DNA of 64,000 nucleotides, from positions 14,548,865 through 14,612,864 of the forward strand of contig NC_074716.1 of assembly GCF_947242115.1 (NCBI RefSeq), in the 5' to 3' direction. The translations under genes were made by a program, and so were the position numbers. The notes below the pieces were generated by a model, which was given only the letters and a program-made list of their open reading frames with translations, was not told the origin of the DNA and did no database searches. Source of the stretch: Biomphalaria glabrata. Lineage: Eukaryota > Mollusca > Gastropoda > Planorbidae. Shown one piece after another: positions 44,521 to 53,591 of this stretch. How positions within the stretch are numbered: position 1 is the stretch's first letter; every line of letters begins with the position of its first letter.

Positions 44521-45216
44521 TTAGGTCCTCACGCGCCGTTCGGCGCATTGGGCGGCAAGCTGTCTCCATAATGATCTGTCACTGGCAATGTCTGAAGCCT
44601 CCTCCCACCTGGTGTCCACTGTTCTGAGGTCCTCCATGAAGTTGTGTCGCCAGGTAATACGAGGACGTCCCTGTTTGCGCTTTCCTCGTTTTGGCTTCCA
44701 TGTTATCGCAACTCTTGGTGTGCGTAATTCATTTTGACGTAGAACATGTCCCGCAAACCTCATGCGACGCTCAGTCACAACCTCACTAAGTGTTCGACTC
44801 CCAGTTCGGCATAGGATTTCCTTGTTTGAGATCCGGTCTGTGTAACTGACTCCCAAAATCCGTCTCAGCCATCTCTGTTGAGCCACATTTAGTCTTTTCT
44901 CAATTTTGACAGATGACTTCCACGTCTCACATGCATATGTAGCAGTTGGAATGACGATTGTGTTGAGAAGGTGTATTTTTGTCCCGAGTCCAATGGCTTG
45001 GCTAGTCCAAATATGCTGCAGCCTTTGGAAAATGCTCCCTGCCTTTCCTATTCGACACGCTACATCATGGTAAGCATCTCCATCATTTGTTATGATGCTG
45101 CCAAGGTACGTGAACTTGTCCAGCTCTTCAAGCTTTGACTCGCCAAGTCTGACGGGGACACCCTTTGCCTTATATCCAACTCGCATACTTTTAGTCTTAT
45201 CCAAGTTTATGCACAT
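44521..45216 (-). mobile_element. LINE reverse transcriptase C-terminal part, open 231-aa frame
   Basis: Encodes CINLDKTKSMRVGYKAKGVP, KFTYLGSIITNDGDAYHDVA, NTIVIPTATYACETWKSS, QQRWLRRILGVSYTDRISNK, CRTGSRTLSEVVTERRMRFA, GHVLRQNELRTPRVAITWKP and a final AAQCAERRVRT. This is the thumb/connector region of a non-LTR RT. The palm with FADD is missing (5' truncation near 45230, where hAT-like text starts). The frame is intact, so the copy is fairly recent. This family is the source of the fragments inside both hAT-like copies. Confidence 0.85.
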
Positions 45217-45229
45217 TGTGTTAACATCG

Positions 45230-45483
45230 ACAATTTTTTTTGCTTTGATTCTGTTTATTTTAGGTGAGATTTTAATATTAAACCATCACTTGCCCCAGCG
45301 CAGCCAAGGGGGTGGGGGGAGGTGGGGGGAATTTGAAAATCCCCCCGAGTCCCCACTTGAGGGGGTCCCCAAATGAGTGTTCTTTTTACATTAAATATTA
45401 AATACTTCGTAAAATGCACGGAGGTCAAGCCCCCCCCCCGGGCCCCCAAATGATGGAAGATTCCTAGCTATAATACGCCCCTG
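45230..45483. mobile_element. hAT-like element right part
   Basis: TTATTTTAGGTGAGATTTTA and ACCATCACTTGCCCCAGCGC repeat the left interior block of the hAT-like copy at 13399. The right end (GCCCCCAAATGATGG, TTCCTAGCTATAATACGCCC CTG) repeats the terminus of the 52748 MITE. The left terminus is absent, replaced by the LINE. Confidence 0.55.
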
Positions 45484-46109
45484 TCATCTTCTTTTAATTT
45501 TTATTTTGGTCACGTATTAGATCTAGCTATCTAGCTGTTTCGGAGTTCATTGTTTTACTAGGATTCACAAACTAGGATTGAGCGCTAGCAAAGCAAAATT
45601 CTTGGAGATGAAGTAAACTGAAAATACAAGCAAAATATAAACATCCTTTTTCTCTAAAACAAAGCTTATCTGAGGAAAAGAGCTCCGCACTTACAATTAT
45701 ATATCTCAATAATGTAGAAGCTATTTTCCTCATTAATTAACAAACAAAATAGGCTACCAATAATTCATTGACTAACTGGTTATTTTTTAAAGATTGATTC
45801 ATGAGGGTTTGTTAGGCAGCTCCAATAAGTTCATCGTTTAAGTTTCAACTTGATCCGAGAATTGATGCGGGAGAAATAACGAGTGCCATTATCGAATGGG
45901 ACGAAACCCGACATATTTAGCAATATATGTGAATGCTGGAGGGTTTATTTGCCTTGTCGGTATCAAACGAAATAATTAATTACCACTAATTAATGAACTA
46001 ATTGGTTTAAAAAAAATGATTGTCTTATCTGTGCAAAGTTTCAACTTGACCCGAGTATTAGTGTGAGAAAAATACCCAGACAGACAGAGTTGATATCAGC
46101 TTATGTAAT
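45484..46109 (+). repeat. Two DR1 copies in AT-rich DNA
   Basis: 45740-45900 (CATTGACTAACTGG, CAACTTGATCCGAGAATTG) and 45955-46115 (AATTAATTACCACTAATTAA, CAACTTGACCCGAGTATT, CAGACAGACAGAGTTGATAT). They are in the same orientation and adjacent, suggesting a tandem arrangement. Nothing else recognised. Confidence 0.6.
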
Positions 46110-46290
46110 AATTAACTGCATGGCTGCCTGGTCGTGCTCACTGTGCTGGCGTTGGGATTTCTCGATGGTCCCAGGATTCATACACTGCCAGCAGCCATCC
46201 CCAGTCGTCCTGTGGGAGGTTTGGCCTCGGAAGTAAATTATCTTCAACTCTGATGGAACATCCGAAACATGTAAAACATTTTACAAACAA
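46110..46290 (+). repeat. tRNA-derived SINE (family C)
   Basis: CATGGCTGCCTGGTCGTGC, TTCTCGATGGTCCCAGGATT CATAC, GTCGTCCTGTGGGAGGTTTG, ACATGTAAAACATTTTACAA. Confidence 0.6.
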
Positions 46291-47336
46291 GTAAGCTTCA
46301 AAGTTTAGCCTTTGTTATGGTGTGTGTGTGTCTGTATGTGCGTGCGTGGTTTGTGTGCATGTGTCAATAGACTAAATAGACTGTGTAACCACGGGTTAAG
46401 AGTATCATTGATTTATTAATAGGGGTGAACGGCTGAGTGTTATGAAGTGTGTACGTGTGCGTTTGGCTCTGAATGCTGCAAGATAGGTGGCATTGTCGTC
46501 AGCGTCTTAGGACAGACGACTCTGGAACGTGAGACTGAAACGATGTGTTCTTGTTGTGAGTTAGATTTTGTTAAAAATATTAGGCCTTCTTCTTCTTCCT
46601 AAACTGTCAGGTAGGGTTGAGCCTTCAGCTCTAGACTAAATGTATGCACATTTATTGATCTCATATCAACCCGATTTTGTCTTATATTATAATAAAAGTT
46701 ATATTTAGTTTTGTTGACAGCGAAGTTATGTCAAGTTTTATTTGTAAAGATGCATTACGTCTTCAGCGGTTTAGTTGTCTACCAGTAGTTTGGTGCTACA
46801 TGTCAACGACTGTCAACAGTCAGTTGGAGTTAAGGTCGCAGACAGAGAAAAAAAGGATTTGCCTTGTGTTTATTGTAGATTTGAAGCGAGGGCAGAGGCG
46901 TAGTGAGGGGGGGGGATGGAACGATGCCCCGGGCGCCTCTCTGTTATTTTATTGTCACGTGCTTCTATTTAGGCCTACATCTAGGCCTACATTTAAGTAG
47001 AAAACTTAAGCTTGTGTAGGCTATGGCCTCTGCGAAAAGAACTATGGATCATCTCATGGAAATGAAATGAATGTCTGTGCATTAGCTTTATATAGTAAAT
47101 ATAATGGAGAGGCACAAAACTCCAGTGCAAAACCCTCAGCCCGCCTGGATGACAAAAGTGGTCATCATCGAACCACGATGGGCGAACTATATATAGGCCA
47201 ATACCACTAAAGTATAGGCATAGTAATTGTAAATATTTTTTTTTTTATTTTATTTTCGTTTTAAAAATAATTTGTTCAGGCTCTATTCAAATTCTGTACG
47301 GTAGTAGCCTAAGTAAATAATACTTCTACAACGGTT
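46291..47336. other. Non-coding with an inverted dispersed repeat and hAT-like terminus
   Basis: 46470-46580 is the inverse of 11775-11880. A remnant near 46891 (CAGAGGCGTAGTGAGGGGG) resembles a hAT-like left end. The small open frame at 46677-47000 overlaps it and is unlikely to be a gene. Family membership of the flanks is unclear. Confidence 0.45.
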
Positions 47337-49558
47337 TAGTTGGACTAGCTGTCTGGAGCTATAACCTAACAAATGTTGGACTAGCTGTCTGGAGCTATAA
47401 CCATAATGTCCTCACACCATACCAACATGGCTTTAGGAAATATAGATCATGTGAAACACAACTAATAGGACTAATTGATGATTTCTCAAAAGGTTTAGAT
47501 AATAGTGAACAAATAGATGCTATCTTACTAGATTTTTCTAAGGCTTTTGACAAAGTTCACCACCATAGTTTGCTTAAAAAATTAAAATATTTCGGCATTA
47601 ATGGTCCACTGCATCAGTGGATTAAAGACTTTCTGATAGGGAGAGAACAAACTGTAATAATAAATGGCTCTAAATCAACACCGATAACAGTAAACTCAGG
47701 TGTACCTCAAGGAACAGTCTTGGGTCCACTACTATTTTTAATTTACATAAATGATTTACCAAATTGCATTACTTCAGGAACAAAAGTCAGATTATTTGCA
47801 GACGATTGCATAATATATAGAACAATAAAAACAACACAAGACACAGATATTTTACAAAGAGAATTAGATGAATTACAGAAATGGGAATCAAATTGGAGCA
47901 TATCTTTCCACCCAGAAAAATGTCAGTTGTTAAGAGTAACAAAAAAACTAAAACAAATTAATTCCACTTATCTTATTCATGGCAAACCAGTAACACAGAC
48001 TAAAAACGCAAAATACCTAGGTGTTATAATAAATGAAAAACTGTCATGGAATCCACATATTGATGAAACTACAAAAAAATCAAACAAAGCATTAGGATTT
48101 ATTAAAAGAAATTTCTATAAATCAAATAAGAACATAAAACTAAAATGTTATTTAACCTTGGTTAGGCCAATAATAGAATATGCATCCTCTGTTTGGGACC
48201 CCTCAACTCAAGAAAACATTAAGAAACTAGAACAGACACAAAATAGAGCAGTGCGATTCATAACAAACGAATATTCACATTTGACTAGAGTAACACCTTT
48301 AGTAAAATCACTAAATTTAGAAAGCCTTCAGGACAGAAGGCTCAAAAGTAAAGTAGCAATCATACATAAAACACTGAACCATAATCTTCAAATACAAAAA
48401 CAAAATTTAATAAAATACTCTGAAAGACACAAAGATAAAGGCACATTCCTCGTCCCATATGCTAGGACAAATTTGTACAAATACTCCTTCTTCCCTAGTG
48501 CTATTAGAGCATGGAATGGGTTGCCTGAGCTAGCCAGGAAAACCAGTGACTTGGCAGAATTTAAGTCATTGGTTAATATGCATGACTAAATGCATGACGC
48601 GTAGGACGTAATCATCTTCTTTTTTGAAGTAACGTCTGTATTATATAAGATAAGATAAGATATAACCTAACTAAATGTTGGACTAGCTGTCTGGAGCTAT
48701 AACCTAACTAAATGTTGGACTAGCTGTCTGGAGCAGTGGAGCTCTAACCCCACAATTTAACTAAAGTAGCTGTCTGGAGCTATAACCTAACAAATGTTGG
48801 ACTAGCTGTCTGGAGCTATAACCTAACAAATGTTGGACTAGCTGTCTGGAGCTATAACCTAACAAATGTTGGATTAGCTGTCAGGAGCTATAACCTAACA
48901 AATGTTGGATTAGCTGTCTGGAGCTATAACCAAACAAATGTTGGACTAGCTGTCTGGAGCTATAACCTAACAAATGTTGGACTAGCTGTCTGGAGCTATA
49001 ACCTAACAAATGTTGGATTAGCTGTCAGGAGCTATAACCTAACAAATGTTGGATTAGCTGTCTGGAGCTATAACCTAACAAATGTTGGATTAGCTGTCTG
49101 GAGCTATAACCTAACAAATGTTGGACTAGCTGTCTGGAGCTATAACCTAACAAATGTTGGACTAGCTGTCTGGAGCTATAACCTAACAAATGTTGGATTA
49201 GCTGTCAGGAGCTATAACCTAACAAATGTTGGACTAGCTGTCTTGGGCTATAACCTAACAAATGTTGGACTAGCTGTCTGGAGCTATAACCTAACAAATA
49301 TTGGACTAGCTGTCTGGAGCTATAACCTAACAAATGTTGGACTAGCTGTCTGGAGCTATAACCTAGCAAATGTTGGACTAGCTGTCTGGAGCTATAACCT
49401 AACAAATGTTGGACTAGCTGTCTGGAGCTATAACCTAGCAAATGTTGGACTAGCTGTCTGGAGCTATAACCTAACAAATGTTGGACTAGCTGTCTGGAGC
49501 AGTGGAGCTATAACCCTACAATTTAGCTAAAGTAGCTGTCTGGAGCTATAACCTAAAA
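47337..49558. repeat. Minisatellite, 36-bp unit, about 26 copies, split by a LINE
   Basis: CTATAACCTAACAAATGTTG then GACTAGCTGTCTGGAG. The array lies at 47337-47401 and 48662-49558, with the LINE 47402-48661 between. A higher-order pattern is visible: AGTGGAGCTCTAACC-type interruptions occur near 48733 and 49500, and GTCAGGAGC variants recur every few units. 36 is a multiple of 3, so open frames on both strands (49205-49530) are artefacts. Confidence 0.95.
47402..48661 (+). mobile_element. LINE (CR1/Jockey-like) reverse transcriptase, 5'-truncated, open frame
   Basis: The frame is open from the junction at 47402 to TAA at 48587-48589 (about 395 codons). It encodes HNVLTPYQHGFRKYRSCETQ; motif A LLDFSKAFDKVHH; motif B SGVPQGTVLGPLLFLIYIND; and catalytic FADD in VRLFADDCIIY. 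A thumb follows (KYLGVIINEKLSWNPHID), then PIIEYASSVWDP and the C-terminal SAIRAWNGLPELARK. The 3' UTR ends in (ATAAG)n at 48661. It sits inside a 36-bp minisatellite with a 6-bp direct repeat ATAACC on both sides. No stop or frameshift seen in the retained part, so insertion was recent; the 5' half is missing. Confidence 0.92.
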
Positions 49559-50454
49559 GAACGTGTCACAGCGCCCCAATACTAGAGTACTACATTAACT
49601 TATTAACCTGGCTCGCGAGAAATCAATTATATATGTTACCTTATCTTATCTTATATATTACAGGCAGTACTTTAAAAAAAAAGATAATTACGTTCTACGC
49701 GTTTCATGTGTCAATCTAATGTATCAATGACTTAAACTCTGCTAAGTCGTTGGTTTTCCAGGCTGATTCAGCCTAATATTCACATCTCTAATGGCACTAG
49801 AGAAGAAGGAACACTTTTACGAATTTGTTCTAGCGTATGGAATAATAAATGTGCCTCTATCTTTGTGATTTTCTGAGTATTTCATTAGGTTTTGTTTTTG
49901 TATTTGTAAATTATGGTATAGTGTTTTATGTACCGGTATTAGGCCTATAGATTATTTACTTTTCATTCTTCTGTCCTGAACTGTCTCTAAGTTTAGTGAT
50001 TTTACTAATGGTATTACTTTAATCAAATCACACTATTCTCTTTAGTAAGATATCTGTAGAATAACAATTTAATCATAACATCTACTGTGAACTAATTGTT
50101 ATATTCAATAGTTTGTCATGTGAGACTCGTGTGAACTTGTTTTGGTGAGCTAAGTGTCAGCATATAGATACATAGTTCTAGTTGTCAGTGAATCATTTCA
50201 AATGTTGGTGAATGGTGAACAACTTGTCTAGTGACTAGTGCCGCGAATTACCTATTTGCTCTATTAAAAAAATAAATCACTTAATGTAGGCTACAAAATT
50301 GGAATTAGATTATTTTTATTTATTTTATTCATACACGAAGACAAGATTTTTATTATTATTATTGAAATAAAATATTCTGATTTAGAACGAACACAAGACA
50401 TAAGTGTGTATTTTTATATTTTTTTTTAATTTTCAAAAAAAAAAAAATGTTCCA
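49559..50454 (-). mobile_element. Decayed LINE 3' end (inverted) and AT-rich flank
   Basis: 49640-49765 on the minus strand repeats the LINE end at 48540-48661: GAAAACCAACGACTTAGCAG AGTTTAAGTCATTG, CGCGTAGAACGTAATTATC, ATATAAGATAAGATAAGG. Similarity fades further right (49766-49990, GTTCCTTCTTCTCTAGTGCC). The remainder to 50454 is plain AT-rich DNA. Confidence 0.65.
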
Positions 50455-50527
50455 TGTTTCCGCTGGGTTTCGAACCCAGGACCTTCTGCGTGTTAGGCAG
50501 ATGTGATGACCACTACACTACGGAAAC
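50455..50527 (-). tRNA. tRNA-Val (anticodon AAC)
   Basis: Second copy with the same acceptor (GTTTCCG/CGGAAAC) and anticodon stem-loop (TCTGC CTAACAC GCAGA) and T arm CTGGG TTCGAAA CCCAG. It has the canonical B box GGTTCGAAACC. It differs from the copy at 44209 at a handful of positions (GTAGTGGTCATC versus GTTGTGGTTATC). An A-run on plus at 50435-50447 gives the T-rich Pol III terminator on the minus strand. Confidence 0.93.
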
Positions 50528-52747
50528 ATACATTAGGAGTGTAGTAATTATTGATAAGTATGCTGTTTTAAAACATTAATCTAGTTTATTTACAGCAATA
50601 GATTGTTACGTGGGGCATAGAGAAATATTTCGAGATTTTTATATCTACATAATATTGTAGATAGATTACATAGACCTATAGAGATCTAGAAATCTAAATC
50701 ATGTAAACTATAATACCATAAATTACCAATATGTTCTATAATTATAATGGTTTAGACTGTGTCTGGATTTTTAGATCATATTCATATTTATAAAATGATT
50801 TACGACACCCTAATTTCTAATATTAAGATCTAGAACTCTGCTAGATCTGTTATCTTAAATATAGGGTTTTCTCTCAGATTTGGGTTTTTGTTTTCTTTTT
50901 ATTTTAGTAGCCAAAAAATATGCTGGATCTAGATATACCTTATAGTCCTAAATTCCCTAAATCTATTGTTTAGACTCAAAATCTAACTGCTAGAACTAAT
51001 TAATATATTGATATGACAAGGTTATTAAAGGTCAATTAATTTATGGTAATAAACTGTGCTGATATTTATTCAGTGGCGTAGCTAGGGTATTTGATGCCTG
51101 CCGTATGGCCGCTTCCCAATACTCCCCCCCCCCCCAAACAAAAAAAAAAAAAGAAAGAAATGTGTATTTAATGTTAAAGTATTGCTAATTTGGAAAAAAA
51201 TATATTTTACTAAAAAGATACTACAAATAAATCTTAGTGCTTTCTTACTAGCAGTTTATCAATAATTTTCATACCGCATCATGATATTGCTAAAATTTGA
51301 TGATAATTTCTAGAAGAATTTGGTCCAATAAAAAAAAAATCAACCCGTAGCTCTTATATGTGTGTTTCTACAGAATCTTCGTGGCTTTTGTCTGTTTTTT
51401 TTTTCATGCAGCCAATATTGTACTAATTTAGGACTTTTAATCCGGCCTTGATGTGTCAGGTGTAGGCTACTGTCCAATAAAAATGAAATTTTAAAAATTT
51501 GTTTCACTTGCTGTAGGGTTTGATTTTGTAATAGTCCAAAATTACAATAAACTCGTTTTGTATTTGTGGGGACATTTACGTATTCAGTGTGGAACTAAGC
51601 TTGGTTTGAAGCACATGTTATGTCAGGAGTGGTTTGTTCTTGGATAATGGTTTCACCAGATCCAAGAAATTGCTTTCATTTTTGACCCTCCACTACTTCT
51701 TTAACTTAGCGATTTCCACGGAGTGCCAGATTTTGCTTTGAGAGAAAACAAATGATGTCCAAGATTCTCTTTAGATAATATGTACTCATTCCCTATTCTT
51801 TAATTAAATCTTGCGCCATGGTGCCTTGCTGTCTATAGAGTTCCCTACTTGCAGACAACTTAAAGTTCCCTCCAAGCGATTGCTGAATGTGAGCTCTGTT
51901 GGTCTCATTTATAGTTTTTCATTTTCATAGATAACCTCCATTACTCATTGAATTTGTCGTTGGATTTAAATGTAGATGTAGTACTTTACCTTGTTGAGAA
52001 GAGTAAGCAGGGGTAGCAAAACTTTGGCATTAGCTGGAAGAAGGAGACTTTCCAAAGCTTTCTGGCCTGTCCTATTGCTGAGTTTGTGTTTACATTTCAA
52101 CATTACAATGATCTCGAGATGAAACAAAAAAGGCGCCGAAAATAAAAGTCAAAATGTAAAAATATGGGCATTAAAATTGATAAGAAGTAGTGAATTCTTT
52201 CCAGAATGACTAAAACTAATCACAATGAAATAAAAATAAGCTACAAAAGTTAACTAGAGTCAAGAGGCGTAGGCCTATTAATAAAATCTAGATTTAGATG
52301 AAACCCGTGTACTTAACAATTTAATAAAAAAAAAATGTACCAACACAACTTTGTCCCTTATTATTATACGAAGCATTGAACAATGAATGTACCATGTGAC
52401 TCTGAAGAAAGTGTAAAAGTGCGTTGGCTTCAGAGCTTTAAACAAATGTAATTAAATTGATTCAATATAATCTGCAGCTTCAATGTATTGTAAGGAAGCA
52501 TAAAGGAGAAAAACAAAGCAGCGAAATAAATACATTTGTTAGTGTTTCTTCCTTTGTTATACAAATGTGTAGCTTTTACTGACAAAGTTTATCTCGGCTT
52601 GATCCCCTCATTCATTGATGCCCTGTGCGGCCCGCAACACCAGCACACTGCTAGTTACGCCACTGTTTTTATTGCATATGTAGTTAAATTTAGATTCTCT
52701 ATGTATAGCTTTATTTAATAGTATTTATATTGTTTATTGGTCTTACA
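50528..52747. other. Non-coding AT-rich DNA with a hAT-like left end
   Basis: CTAGATCT-type words at 50640-50950. 51074 onward begins CAGTGGCGTAGCTAGGG, a hAT-like left terminus with no matching right end. AT-rich DNA elsewhere. The open frame 52536-52718 contains CGPQHQHTASYATV next to hAT-like text (GCGGCCCGCAACACCAG) and is not a convincing gene. Confidence 0.45.
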
Positions 52748-53049
52748 CAGTGGCGTAGCTGGGGTGGGGGGGGGGGAGAATTGAAAAAAAAAACAGACCC
52801 CAACATGAGTAGGGCCCCCAAATGAGTATTTTTTACATCAAAAATTAAATATTACGCATAATAATAATAACCTTTATTGTCCGTTTTGAAATTTGTCTTA
52901 CAATTTGTGCATTACACCAAACAAAACATTGTAAGTAGAAAAAAACAAAATGTACATTCACACCAGACTCACTCATAATGAAGAGTCCCCCCAAAAAGGT
53001 CCAGCACCCCAGGCCACCAAACGATTGGAAATTCCTAGCTATTCCCCTG
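52748..53049. mobile_element. hAT-like MITE with target-site duplication (302 bp)
   Basis: Starts CAGTGGCGTAGCTGGGG and ends TTCCTAGCTATTCCCCTG. It is flanked by GTCTTACA (52740-52747) and GTATTACA (53050-53057), an 8-bp duplication with one difference. The interior holds an inverted copy (52857-52980) of the retroposon tail at 16160-16295. That is either a nested insertion or part of the MITE. No coding capacity. Confidence 0.8.
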
Positions 53050-53085
53050 GTATTACAAATTATTAACCTAGCACTGAAAATTCTA

Positions 53086-53216
53086 AACACACCACCATCA
53101 CCATCCTGAAATGACCCTAGCTTGTCAGAGGATAGTTAGGCCCTAACACCTTTAAACACACCACCATCACCGTCCTGAAATGACCCTAGCCTGTCAGAGG
53201 ATAGTAGGCCCTAACA
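53086..53216. repeat. Tandem duplication, about 67-bp unit, 2 copies
   Basis: ACACCACCATCACC(A/G)TCCTG, AAATGACCCTAGC, TGTCAGAGGATAGT, GGCCCTAACAC occur twice in tandem. Confidence 0.85.
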
Positions 53217-53384
53217 CGCGTGATAAATTACCCTTTGAAAAAAAAAAGACACAACAAATACTTAAGAGACATTTGAAATCATGTCGAAACTATAAAATAT
53301 GTCTCTGTTCATTGTACCCTACAACTGATCTCATTGCCGGTACTGCTATACAATAATGGTAGTGACAAAAAACACCCATCACGC

Positions 53385-53583
53385 CGGTCCGGCCTTAGAT
53401 GATTGGAGGCCCTAGGCCAAGTAAATTTGATACCCCAAGTAAAATAGAAAAATAAGATTACTCAATTTATTTAAAACCTAGTGCACTCCAACAATAACAT
53501 TTATTTTGAGTCTTGTGCAAAGACCCCACCAATCGGAGGCCCTATGCGGCTGCCTAGTTTGCCTATGTCCAAGGCCGGCCCTG
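53385..53583. mobile_element. Small MITE with GGCCGG termini (about 199 bp)
   Basis: Left end CGGTCCGGCCTTAGATGATT, right end TCCAAGGCCGGCCCTG, roughly inverted. Flanking CATCACGC (53377-53384) and CATCACGG (53584-53591) form an 8-bp duplication with one mismatch, as in hAT elements. GGAGGCCCTA occurs in both subterminal regions. Confidence 0.65.
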
Positions 53584-53591
53584 CATCACGG

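Noticed and set aside
52536-52718. 60-aa open frame on the plus strand
   Set aside because: Next to hAT-like text, no splice sites and no recognisable protein.
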